Origin: Flavobacteriales bacterium
Lineage (GTDB): Bacteria > Bacteroidota > Bacteroidia > Flavobacteriales_F > PHOS-HE28
Direction: 5' to 3'
Length of the DNA: 64,000 nt
Assembly (NCBI GenBank): GCA_016704485.1
Contig: JADJAA010000002.1
Span: forward strand, 372,001-436,000
Shown in pieces: positions 44,326 to 53,459 of this stretch. The notes under the pieces were generated by a model. That model had not been told where the DNA came from, did not search any database, and was given only the letters and a program-made list of their open reading frames with translations. Within the stretch, counting starts at the first letter, position 1; the number at the start of each line of letters is the position of its first letter. The translations under genes and the position numbers were made by a program.

Positions 44326-47310
44326 ATGATGAGGATATTCCTACTTAGTCTTAGTGCTGCTCTTGTGTTCTCTAATTCATATTCGCAGGAAGCGCATCAT
44401 GGCGGTTTGGTCGCTAAGCGGATCGAATTATTGACCGCGAAAGGGACCCGTTTCGTTCCAGTGGATCTTTTCAAGGTTGTTCCGAGTTCATCAAGTACCG
44501 ATGCCCTTTGGAAGGATGCATGCAAAGCGGCAACCCTCTTACAGTTGGATGCAACCAAGTGTACCGAGCTCATCGCGGAAGTTGATGCTTTTATCCGTTT
44601 AACGCTGCCATCACCAACGGGTAACGTGGTACTGGAACTTGAGCGCATTGACATTACGACGGATGATTTTTCCTTAATAGCGGCCAGCACAGGGCGCCGC
44701 GTGGAACTGGCAAAAGCTGCACATTACCGAGGCATGATAGCGGGTGACCCGAATTCAGTGGTCGCACTAAGTGTTTTTGAAGAACAGGTGATGGGAATTA
44801 TCAGTAATGGATCGGGCGAGCGGGTACTTGGTCCACTTGAAAATGACAGGACCGGTTTTCATATTCTATATCATGAAGATGACCTCCTCGGAATCAACAA
44901 TACGATGTGTGGCACTACGGAAGCTACGCATTCTGTTGTATCGGATCATGGAACGGACCCGGTGCCGGATGCTTCGCGCACAACGAAATGTGTTCGATAC
45001 TATTGGGAGGTCGGCTATGACATTTATCAGAACAAGGGAAGTCTGGCTGCAACCACATCTTTTATAACCGGTTTATTCAATCAGTCGGCAACATTGTTCG
45101 CCAATGATGGTATCGATGTAACACTATCCGAAGTATTTGTTTGGGATGTAGCAAGTCCTTACGGACAAACAACTTCCAATGGTAGGTTGAATCAATTCGG
45201 TGTTACACGTACCAGTTTTAATGGTGACATGGCGCATTTGATCGACCTAGGGAGTTATGGTGGGGTTGCATGGCTTAATACGCTATGTAACGCGCAAACG
45301 AGATACCGCATGGCCTACAGTGGAATTTATTCCAGCTATTCGAATGTCCCTACTTACAGTTGGAGCGTTGAAGTAGTTACGCATGAACAAGGCCATAGTC
45401 TGGGAAGTCAGCATACGCATGCTTGCTCATGGAATGGGAACAATACGGCGATAGACGGCTGCGGCCCCACCTACGGTTCACAGTACTCCGAAGGCAGTTG
45501 CCCAATAGGCCCGGTACCTACATCTGCGGTGGGTGGCACGATCATGAGCTATTGCCATTTGGTCAGTGCAGGAATAAAGTTCGTCAATGGCTTCGGTCCT
45601 CAACCTACTGGCCGGATCGTGACTGCTGTCAATGGTGCGTCCTGCTTAACAGTTTGTGGAAATTCATGCGATGCTCCCGGAAGCCTTTTTGCAGCTGGAG
45701 TTTCCGCAACAGCGGCTACATTGACCTGGGCAGCGATCGGAGCTACAACTTATACGTTGCAGTGGAAACCGACTTCAAGCGGGACGTGGACAACCGTAAC
45801 GGGAATTGCGGGCAACACCTATCCGCTTACAGGATTAACTGCGACCACATCCTATGACTTTCGTGTACTAAGCGTTTGTGGAGGCACCAATTCTGGTTAC
45901 TCCGCAACATACACTTTCATTTCAGCAACTCCATGTCCGGATAATTTGGAACCCAATAATTCGATCACAACTGCCGGTGCAATAGTGCTTCCAAGAGAAT
46001 TGAATGCGTTGATCGCAACAGCTGTGGATGTTGATTATTATTCATTCACGACCACTGTTACAAGCGATATTTATATTACCCTATCGGGTCTGGCCGGTGA
46101 CTATGATCTTTATCTTAGGAATAGTTCAGGTACCCAACTGGCATACTCACAAGCTTCAGGAACGTCCTCCGAATCGATCAATTATCCGAACGCAGCGCCT
46201 GGGAATTATATCATCCACGTTTTTGGCTACAACGGAGCATTCAGTGCGGACCAATGTTATTTACTGTATGCCAATGCCGTTGCGCAGTCCTGTCCTGTGC
46301 CATCGGATCTAAATGCTGATTCAATAACCTATAATGGTGCGTTATTGGAATGGGGATCGAATGGGGTGCTAGGTGAATTCTCATTACAGTATCGGGTTGC
46401 GCCGCAAGGCAACTGGACAACGGTCGCTCCGGTCACACAGACCTCGTATTCGGTTACAGGGCTACTACCCAGTACAGCCTATAATTTTCGTGTAGCAAAG
46501 ATCTGTGCGGGTGGGCAATTAACGTATTCGGGTATCGGTAATTTCGTAACGCTTGCGTTACCCTGCGAATTGGCGCCTACCGTGGTCGTTGCAGCGAAAG
46601 TGTTTTTGGATGGTCCGTATAATTCAAGTACCCAGCTCATGAATGATGGGTTGCGTACGAATGGTCTTATCCCCACAACACAACCTTACAGCCAACTGGG
46701 ATACACGGTCCTTGGTGCATTGACCACTACTTCAGCTGTTCTGGCCGTGTCCGGTAATAACGCCATTGTTGACTGGGTCCTTGTCGAGTTACGCGGAACC
46801 AGTTCGCCCTATGCAGTTGTAGAAACCCGGGCGGGACTTTTACAGCGTGATGGAGATATCGTAGCAGTGAATGGAACGAGTGCATTAGGATTTTGTGTGA
46901 ATCCAGGAAATTACAGGATCGCCATCCGTCATCGCAATCATTTGGCCTGTATGTCCGGATCATCCTTTGCGCTCAGCAGCACAGCAACTTCCATTGATCT
47001 CACAACGTCCACGACGATCACCTACGGCACTAACGCACGCAAAATTTCGGGTAATAAAATGCTGCTTTGGGCGGGAAACACTGAGCCGGACCAAGAGCTC
47101 CTTTACACGGGGCAGAACAACGACCGTGACCTCATCCTCCTGACTATCGGAGGGATTACGCCTACGAACTCCGTAACGGGTTATCTCCTTGCCGATGTGA
47201 ACTTGGACGGTACCGTACTCTACACCGGACAGAACAACGACCGCGATATCATCCTCACGAATATCGGTGGCGTAGTGCCCACCGCCACTGTTTTGGAGCA
47301 GATGCCGTAG
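44326..47310 (+). CDS. Secreted metzincin (reprolysin-like M12) protease with FN3, PPC and dockerin-like C-terminal module
   Basis: A 994-residue protein from ATG 44326 (a second ATG follows directly; a GTG at 44302 is less likely). The signal peptide is MMRIFLLSLSAALVFSNSYS. A reprolysin-type propeptide is followed by the zinc motif HEQGHSLGSQH at residues 353-363 and a Met-turn in GGTIMSYC. Then come a fibronectin III domain (about 448-530), a pre-peptidase C-terminal (PPC) domain (about 536-650, NLEPNNSITTA to YDLYLRNSSG), and a second FN3 (about 655-745). The last 240 residues or so match the C-terminal module of the protease at 32490 (QRDGDIV, RHRNHL, NDRDIIL, final LEQMP). Confidence 0.9.
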   Translation: MMRIFLLSLSAALVFSNSYSQEAHHGGLVAKRIELLTAKGTRFVPVDLFKVVPSSSSTDALWKDACKAATLLQLDATKCTELIAEVDAFIRLTLPSPTGNVVLELERIDITTDDFSLIAASTGRRVELAKAAHYRGMIAGDPNSVVALSVFEEQVMGIISNGSGERVLGPLENDRTGFHILYHEDDLLGINNTMCGTTEATHSVVSDHGTDPVPDASRTTKCVRYYWEVGYDIYQNKGSLAATTSFITGLFNQSATLFANDGIDVTLSEVFVWDVASPYGQTTSNGRLNQFGVTRTSFNGDMAHLIDLGSYGGVAWLNTLCNAQTRYRMAYSGIYSSYSNVPTYSWSVEVVTHEQGHSLGSQHTHACSWNGNNTAIDGCGPTYGSQYSEGSCPIGPVPTSAVGGTIMSYCHLVSAGIKFVNGFGPQPTGRIVTAVNGASCLTVCGNSCDAPGSLFAAGVSATAATLTWAAIGATTYTLQWKPTSSGTWTTVTGIAGNTYPLTGLTATTSYDFRVLSVCGGTNSGYSATYTFISATPCPDNLEPNNSITTAGAIVLPRELNALIATAVDVDYYSFTTTVTSDIYITLSGLAGDYDLYLRNSSGTQLAYSQASGTSSESINYPNAAPGNYIIHVFGYNGAFSADQCYLLYANAVAQSCPVPSDLNADSITYNGALLEWGSNGVLGEFSLQYRVAPQGNWTTVAPVTQTSYSVTGLLPSTAYNFRVAKICAGGQLTYSGIGNFVTLALPCELAPTVVVAAKVFLDGPYNSSTQLMNDGLRTNGLIPTTQPYSQLGYTVLGALTTTSAVLAVSGNNAIVDWVLVELRGTSSPYAVVETRAGLLQRDGDIVAVNGTSALGFCVNPGNYRIAIRHRNHLACMSGSSFALSSTATSIDLTTSTTITYGTNARKISGNKMLLWAGNTEPDQELLYTGQNNDRDLILLTIGGITPTNSVTGYLLADVNLDGTVLYTGQNNDRDIILTNIGGVVPTATVLEQMP

Positions 47311-47504
47311 CGGCGAGCACCAATTTTCTGGTCAATGGGTATGGTCCATTTCCACTGGTAATGAGGGCGCTTCGCCGCGTCTGTTCGGGATAAAATGACA
47401 TGGCTCCCAAGTTTTCAACACCCTTCATCGGCCCGGCCCTAAGCGCTAATTTCGTCCCATCAAAGGAAAAGCGTTGAGAATAGTGGGTTCCAGAAGGTGG
47501 AAGA

Positions 47505-49418
47505 ATGAGTGAAGCGATCTATAACGAAGACAATATCCGGTCCCTCGATTGGAAAGAACACATCCGGTTACGACCGGGTATGTACATCGGGAAACTAGGC
47601 GATGGTAGCAGTTTCGATGATGGTGTGTACATCCTGATCAAGGAAGTGCTGGACAATTGCATCGACGAATTCGTGATGGGCCACGGTAAGAAAGTGGACG
47701 TCATCATTGAAGGAACACGCGTGGAAGTGCGAGACTATGGGCGTGGTGTGCCGTTAGGGAAGGTGGTGGATGTTGTGAGCAAGATCAACACCGGTGCCAA
47801 GTATGACAGTAAGGCATTCAAGAAGAGCGTGGGACTGAACGGAGTAGGTACCAAGGCGGTGAATGCCTTAAGCGGTTATTTCAAGATCGAAAGTGTACGC
47901 GATGGCCAGATGAAGCGGGCTGAATTTGATCGCGGTGTGTTACGGAAGGACGAGAAATTGGTGAAGACAGACGAGTCCAACGGAACCCGAGTGGTGTTCG
48001 AGCCGGACGCGGAGATGTTCAAGAGCTACCAGTTCAGGACCCAGCACATAGAACGCTTGCTTTGGAATTATTGCTACTTGAACACGGGTCTTGCGATCTA
48101 CTTCAACGGGCAGAAGTATCAAAGCAAGAATGGACTCTTGGATCTGCTGGAGGTGAAGATGGATGGCGACCCGCTTTATCCGATCATTCACTTGAAAGGC
48201 AATGATATCGAGGTGGCCATCACACACGCGAACCATTATGGTGAGGAGTATTACAGCTTCGTGAATGGCCAGCATACCACGCAAGGAGGTACGCACCAAG
48301 GAGCGTTCAGGGAGGCAGTTGCCAAAACGATAAAGGACTACTTTAAGAAGGATTGGGAAGCAGGCGATGTGCGCACCGGTATAGTGGCAGCGATCAGCGT
48401 AAAGGTGATGGAGCCGGTCTTCGAAAGCCAGACCAAGACCAAGTTGGGAAGTTTGGAAGTGGAACCAGGTGGGCAGAGCATGCGCTCGTTCATTGGTGAT
48501 TTCATGGGCCGCGAGCTCAATAACTTTCTTCACAAGAATACGGAAGTAGCAGATGTGCTTCAACAACGCATCCTCAACAACGAACGGGAGCGTAAGGAAC
48601 TCAGCGGCATTCGCAAACTGGCCAGGGATCGTGCGAAGAAGGCAAGCTTGCACAACCGCAAATTGCGCGATTGCCGCATCCACCTCAACGATCCGAAGAA
48701 GGACGACCGCAAAGAGGGTAGCACGCTCTTCATCACGGAAGGAGACAGTGCCAGTGGTAGTATTACGAAAAGCCGCGATGTGAATCTGCAAGCCGTATTC
48801 AGTTTGAAAGGAAAGCCATTGAACTGTTACGGATTAACGAAAAAGGTGGTTTACGAGAACGAGGAATTCAACCTGATCCAAGCGGCGCTGAACATCGAGG
48901 ATGGCATGGACGGTCTGCGCTACAATCGGATCGTGATCGCGACGGATGCGGACGTTGACGGTATGCACATCAGGTTATTGCTCATGACCTTCTTCCTGCA
49001 ATTCTTTCCGGACCTCGTGAAGAACGATCACTTATACATTCTGCAAACGCCGCTGTTCCGTGTGCGGAACAAGAAAGAGACCATCTACTGTTACAGCGAC
49101 GAGGAGCGGCAACGTGCGCTGATCAAGTTGGGCAAGACCGCGGAGATCACCCGGTTCAAAGGATTGGGTGAGATCAGTCCGGATGAATTCAAGAACTTCA
49201 TTGGCGAGGATATCCGCTTGGAGCCAGTGATGATCACCAAGGATGCCGTGGTGCAGGAACTCCTCGGTTTCTACATGGGCAAGAACACGCCTACACGCCA
49301 AGAGTTCATCATTGCCAATTTGGTGGTGGAGAAGGATCTTGTGGAAGAGATCGCGGAAGATCCGGTAAAGACCATTGCGCGCAAATTGGAGGCGAACGAA
49401 GTGGAAATGGACGTATGA
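47505..49418 (+). CDS. parE: DNA topoisomerase IV subunit B
   Basis: ATPase subunit of the decatenating type IIA topoisomerase. In its 637 residues are the GHKL ATP site (LRPGMYIG near 23, EVLDNCIDEF near 47, DYGRGVP near 77, GLNGVGTKAVNALS near 108) and the TOPRIM domain (LFITEGDSASGSI near 407, ATDADVDGMHIR near 478). The QTKTKLGS box is also present. The size and the partner gene parC 1.1 kb downstream point to ParE rather than GyrB. A ribosome-binding-like AAGGTGG precedes the ATG. The stop overlaps the next ATG by 4 nt. Confidence 0.94.
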   Translation: MSEAIYNEDNIRSLDWKEHIRLRPGMYIGKLGDGSSFDDGVYILIKEVLDNCIDEFVMGHGKKVDVIIEGTRVEVRDYGRGVPLGKVVDVVSKINTGAKYDSKAFKKSVGLNGVGTKAVNALSGYFKIESVRDGQMKRAEFDRGVLRKDEKLVKTDESNGTRVVFEPDAEMFKSYQFRTQHIERLLWNYCYLNTGLAIYFNGQKYQSKNGLLDLLEVKMDGDPLYPIIHLKGNDIEVAITHANHYGEEYYSFVNGQHTTQGGTHQGAFREAVAKTIKDYFKKDWEAGDVRTGIVAAISVKVMEPVFESQTKTKLGSLEVEPGGQSMRSFIGDFMGRELNNFLHKNTEVADVLQQRILNNERERKELSGIRKLARDRAKKASLHNRKLRDCRIHLNDPKKDDRKEGSTLFITEGDSASGSITKSRDVNLQAVFSLKGKPLNCYGLTKKVVYENEEFNLIQAALNIEDGMDGLRYNRIVIATDADVDGMHIRLLLMTFFLQFFPDLVKNDHLYILQTPLFRVRNKKETIYCYSDEERQRALIKLGKTAEITRFKGLGEISPDEFKNFIGEDIRLEPVMITKDAVVQELLGFYMGKNTPTRQEFIIANLVVEKDLVEEIAEDPVKTIARKLEANEVEMDV

Positions 49419-50131
49419 CCTTGCGCAGTGCATACCTGTATCTTTTTTTAGTTGCGCCATTCGTGGTATCCGCGCAATCCGCGGGCAAGATCCGCTTATT
49501 GGTGGATCCTGGACACAACTTCAAATTCGTAGTGGACAAGCAGTTCAAAATGGAGCAACGGGAAGTGGAGTTGTCCGAGGGGTTGCATCATTTCTCGGTG
49601 TGGGCACCTGAACGTATGGTTGTTGATACGCCTGTATTCGTTGTGGCTGATCACACCACCGATCTTGTGGTAAGGCTACCGTATAGTCCGGAGTATGAAC
49701 ACTACCGGAATGCGTTAAGCCGGTATAATTCAGTGCGTAGGAGTCGGATCATATCGACCGTAGCACTTGCAGGCGGTTTGGTCTGGACGGGGGTCAGTTA
49801 CAGTATATACGCGTCGGCAAAGAACCAATTGGATGCGGATCGGATGGCCTATGAAGAGCTAAGTACCCCAGGAGAAATATCCGTGCTGAAGGATAAGACC
49901 ATTCCTGAGCATAACGATGATCTTGTAAAAGCAAGAACAGGGCTTTATGTGAGCGCCGCCATTACAACAGTGGCAGCGGGAGCCATGGTGTATTTCAGGC
50001 TTGTTACGAAACGTGGTGATAAACCCGTATTCGAGGATAAGGAAAAGGTCCGGTTCGAAGGATTGGCCTGGGTCCCTGATGCGCAGGGAAGTTTTTGGAT
50101 GGCTGGTATTACGATCCCGATCAACAAATGA
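49415..50131 (+). CDS. Envelope protein of unknown function in the parE-parC operon
   Basis: A 238-residue protein with a signal peptide (YLFLVAPFVVSAQS), then a short beta domain with GHNFKFVVDKQF and a GLHHFSVWAPERM strand resembling PEGA-type modules. Two membrane segments follow, at about 110-132 (IISTVALAGGLVWTGVSYSIY) and 170-190 (LYVSAAITTVAAGAMVYF). The start overlaps the parE stop and its own stop overlaps the next gene (ATGA in both cases), so it is translationally coupled to topoisomerase genes although it has no DNA-related feature. Function unknown. Confidence 0.78.
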   Translation: MTLRSAYLYLFLVAPFVVSAQSAGKIRLLVDPGHNFKFVVDKQFKMEQREVELSEGLHHFSVWAPERMVVDTPVFVVADHTTDLVVRLPYSPEYEHYRNALSRYNSVRRSRIISTVALAGGLVWTGVSYSIYASAKNQLDADRMAYEELSTPGEISVLKDKTIPEHNDDLVKARTGLYVSAAITTVAAGAMVYFRLVTKRGDKPVFEDKEKVRFEGLAWVPDAQGSFWMAGITIPINK

Positions 50132-50553
50132 AACTAGGAGCATACTGCGTTGCGATCGGTATTGGTCTGCTAGCATTAGCGGGCTGTGGCAAACAGAAGA
50201 TCGATATTGATACACTCACGAACAATCCTTTTGATCCTGATTACGCGGGTCCATCTTTATTTGAACTTGCGGATAGCCGCACAGTGACGTATACGGTCGA
50301 TGGACAGGTGCATTATGATCTTGAGGTGGACATTCGTGTGCGCGAAGACCTTTTCCTGAGCCCAATTCCGGAGTATGAAGTTTACGTGACCGGAACCGGG
50401 GTATCCCCAGAGGCCTTCTCAGGTCATCCATTGTTGACCTTCACGATATCAGATGTTGGGCTTGGTGCCGTGATCTGTAGGGATCTTGCGCTGCGAAGAA
50501 GCCAAGGAGGACAGGGAGCGAGTAATAGCGTGTGTGCAATTGCGGCATTGTAA
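50128..50553 (+). CDS. Small lipoprotein in the parE-parC operon
   Basis: ATG 50128 gives a lipoprotein signal, MKLGAYCVAIGIGLLALAGC, with lipobox LAGC. The mature part of about 120 residues includes NNPFDPDYAGPSLFEL and beta strands around VTYTVDGQVHYDLEVDIRV. It may be a small Ig-like or calycin-type domain. No known family is recognised. It overlaps the preceding gene by 4 nt and ends 8 nt before the parC start. Confidence 0.78.
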   Translation: MKLGAYCVAIGIGLLALAGCGKQKIDIDTLTNNPFDPDYAGPSLFELADSRTVTYTVDGQVHYDLEVDIRVREDLFLSPIPEYEVYVTGTGVSPEAFSGHPLLTFTISDVGLGAVICRDLALRRSQGGQGASNSVCAIAAL

Positions 50554-50561
50554 AAGATCGG

Positions 50562-53324
50562 ATGAGCGAAGAATTGGACCAGAACGAAGAACAGGAAGAG
50601 ACCGGTGGTGAAGACCAACCGGGTAAAGGCATTCCCGGAACAGGCGGCAACGCAGCGTTCTCGGTAAGCGGTATGTACCGGACATGGTTCCTGGATTATG
50701 CGAGCTACGTGATCCTGGAACGTGCAGTGCCAGCATTGTACGATGGACTGAAACCCGTGCAACGCCGTATCCTGCATAGCATGGATGATCTGGATGATGG
50801 CCGCTACAACAAAGTGGCGAATATCATCGGACATACCATGCAGTACCATCCGCATGGTGATGCCAGTATCGGTGATGCGCTGGTCCAACTTGGACAGAAG
50901 GACCTGTTGATAGACTGCCAAGGAAACTGGGGCAACACACTTACCGGCGATAGTGCAGCTGCACCACGTTACATCGAAGCACGACTCAGCAAATTCGCGA
51001 AGGATGTTGTCTTCAACCCGAAGACGACCGAGTGGCAATTGAGCTATGACGGCAGGAACAAGGAACCCGTTAATCTACCTGTGAAATTCCCGTTGTTGTT
51101 GGCGCAAGGTGGAGAAGGAATTGCCGTAGGTCTGAGTTGCAAAGTGCTTCCGCACAATTTCGTGGAACTCATCGATGCAAGTATTGCATGCCTTCGGAAA
51201 CGTTCATTCGATCTGGTGCCCGACTTCCCAACAGGCGGCATGGCCGATGCGCAGAACTACAATGAAGGGAAGCGCGGTGGTCGCATACGTACGCGAGCTC
51301 GGATCCGAAAGGAGGATAACAAGACGCTGATCATCCACGAGATCCCGTTCGGTACGACTACCACCAATTTGATCGAGAGCATCATCAAGGCCAATGACAA
51401 GGGCAAGATCAAGGTTCGGCACATCGAGGATAACACCGCCGAGAATGCGGAGATCCTTATCCATTTGGCAGCTGGTGTTAGTCCGGATACGACCATTGAT
51501 GCATTGTATGCGTTCACCGATTGCGAGATCAGTATTGCGCCCAATGCTGTTGTGATCGAAACGGGTACAGGCCCGAATGGTGGTGATAAGCCACGCTTTA
51601 TCGGAGTGATCGAACTGTTGAGGATCAGCACCGCGAATACGTTGCGGCTGTTGGAGTTGGAGCTGAAGATCAAGAAGGGAGAACTTCAGGAGCAATGGCA
51701 TTTCTCATCGTTGGAGAAGATCTTCATTGAAAAGAAAGTGTACCGCAAGATCGAAGATGCTGAGACCTGGGAACAGGTGATCTCATTCATTGATAAAGGG
51801 TTGAAGCCGCATATCCATGAATTGCGTCGCCCGGTTACGGAAGAGGATATCGTGCGGTTAACGGAGATCAAGATCAAACGGATCTCCAAGTTCGATGCGT
51901 TCAAAGCCGATGAACACATCCGCAATTTGGAAGACACATTGGCCGAAGTGCAGAACAAGCTGGATCATATCGTGGACCACGCCGTTGAGCATTTCAAGGA
52001 CCTAAAGAAGAAGTATGCGGCGGGCCGCGAGCGCAAGACCGAGATCCGCACGTTCGATACGATCGTTGCTACGGCAGTCGCCGTTGCTAACCGTAAGCTT
52101 TACGTGGATCGTGCCGAAGGATTTGCCGGATGGGGTCTACGGAATTTCGAGCTGGTAGGCGAGTGTTCAGATATTGATGATATCATCGTATTCCGCGACG
52201 ATGGAACGATGATGGTGACCAAGGTTGCCGATAAAAAATTCATTGGCAAAGGAATTCTGCACGTCGGCGTTTGGAAGAAAGGTGATGACCGTACGATCTA
52301 CCACTTGATCTACCAGGATGGTCCGAAGGGTGCGTATTTCATGAAGCGCTTTACGGTAACGGCCATTACGCGGGACAAGGAGTACGATATGACCAATGGT
52401 GTCAAAGGCTCCAAGATCGAGTACTTCACGGTGAACCCGGACGGTGCTTCAGAGACCGTTCAGATCCTGCTACGTCCACGGCCGAATCTGCGGAAGAACA
52501 AGTTCGATATTGATTTTGCGAAACTGGGTGTGAAAGGTCGCGGATCCAAGGGAAACTTGCTGACGCGTTATTTGGTGAGCAAGATCACCCAAAAGGAACG
52601 TGGCGGATCAACGCTTGGAGCGATACCGATCTGGTTCGATGAAACGATACGTCGGTTGAATGATACCGGCCACGGTCGATACCTCGGTCGGTTCACAGGC
52701 GATGATCGGATCCTTGCCATACTGAGCAATGGTACCTATCAACTTTTCCCGTTCACATTGAGCACGCACTTCCCGGATGCGGCATTGACCATCGTGAAAT
52801 GGAATCCGAAGGTCGTTGTAAGTGCGGTGTATTGGGAAGGTGAGAAGCAGCAATACCAAGTGAAGCGATTCATGGTTGAGCAGAGCAAGGAACCGGTGCA
52901 CTTCATTACGGATCATGCTGATAGCAAATTGGCGATCCATAGCTTGGTTCCGCATCCGAACATAACCGTTCGGTTTGATAAGCGCAGCAATGATCGACCC
53001 GATGAGGTTGTGGACCTGGAGGACTTCATCACGGTAAAAGGTTATAAAGCATTGGGTAACCGACTTACACAGTACAAAGTGAAGGATCTTGAACTTATGG
53101 ATCCGGTCTTCACACCGATGACCCCGGACCTGGAGGAAAAACAATCCATGTTGATCTCCGATGATGAGATAGGCAATCTTGATCCACCGGAGGAAGAAGG
53201 GTTGGAGGAATCGCCGATGAAGAAATTCCGTCGAGCAAAAGCTGCTGAAGAAGATGAACGTTCGCCTAACGATCCGCTACTAGGAGATTCCCCAGGCAAG
53301 CAGATCAAACTAGGATTGGATTGA
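50562..53324 (+). CDS. parC: DNA topoisomerase IV subunit A
   Basis: DNA-cleaving subunit, 920 residues from ATG 50562; the frame's earlier ATG lies inside the upstream lipoprotein gene. The winged-helix core carries the catalytic tyrosine Y137 in AAPRYIEARL and HPHGDASIGDALVQLGQ. KVLPHNFVELIDASI is in the tower region. The C-terminal half contains beta-pinwheel repeats (for example GKGILHVGVWKKGDDRTIYH) and ends in an acidic tail (DPPEEEGLEESPMKKFRRAKAAEEDE). It pairs with ParE. Two small envelope genes lie between the subunits. Confidence 0.94.
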   Translation: MSEELDQNEEQEETGGEDQPGKGIPGTGGNAAFSVSGMYRTWFLDYASYVILERAVPALYDGLKPVQRRILHSMDDLDDGRYNKVANIIGHTMQYHPHGDASIGDALVQLGQKDLLIDCQGNWGNTLTGDSAAAPRYIEARLSKFAKDVVFNPKTTEWQLSYDGRNKEPVNLPVKFPLLLAQGGEGIAVGLSCKVLPHNFVELIDASIACLRKRSFDLVPDFPTGGMADAQNYNEGKRGGRIRTRARIRKEDNKTLIIHEIPFGTTTTNLIESIIKANDKGKIKVRHIEDNTAENAEILIHLAAGVSPDTTIDALYAFTDCEISIAPNAVVIETGTGPNGGDKPRFIGVIELLRISTANTLRLLELELKIKKGELQEQWHFSSLEKIFIEKKVYRKIEDAETWEQVISFIDKGLKPHIHELRRPVTEEDIVRLTEIKIKRISKFDAFKADEHIRNLEDTLAEVQNKLDHIVDHAVEHFKDLKKKYAAGRERKTEIRTFDTIVATAVAVANRKLYVDRAEGFAGWGLRNFELVGECSDIDDIIVFRDDGTMMVTKVADKKFIGKGILHVGVWKKGDDRTIYHLIYQDGPKGAYFMKRFTVTAITRDKEYDMTNGVKGSKIEYFTVNPDGASETVQILLRPRPNLRKNKFDIDFAKLGVKGRGSKGNLLTRYLVSKITQKERGGSTLGAIPIWFDETIRRLNDTGHGRYLGRFTGDDRILAILSNGTYQLFPFTLSTHFPDAALTIVKWNPKVVVSAVYWEGEKQQYQVKRFMVEQSKEPVHFITDHADSKLAIHSLVPHPNITVRFDKRSNDRPDEVVDLEDFITVKGYKALGNRLTQYKVKDLELMDPVFTPMTPDLEEKQSMLISDDEIGNLDPPEEEGLEESPMKKFRRAKAAEEDERSPNDPLLGDSPGKQIKLGLD

Positions 53325-53374
53325 GTCGCTCGTGATCCTTGGTTCTGCCTTAGGAACACGCATTAAAAAACGAT

Positions 53375-53397
53375 AGCCCGGCATTCAATGCCGGGCT
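53375..53397. terminator. Terminator after parC
   Basis: AGCCCGGCATT pairs perfectly with AATGCCGGGCT around a single C, with an A6 run before it and TTTTATTTTTT after it. It can serve both parC and the converging FG-GAP gene. Confidence 0.88.
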
Positions 53398-53459
53398 TTT
53401 ATTTTTTCTTGGGTCGGATCAATATTGGCCCGATGTTCTGCTGAACGTAGATGTCATTC

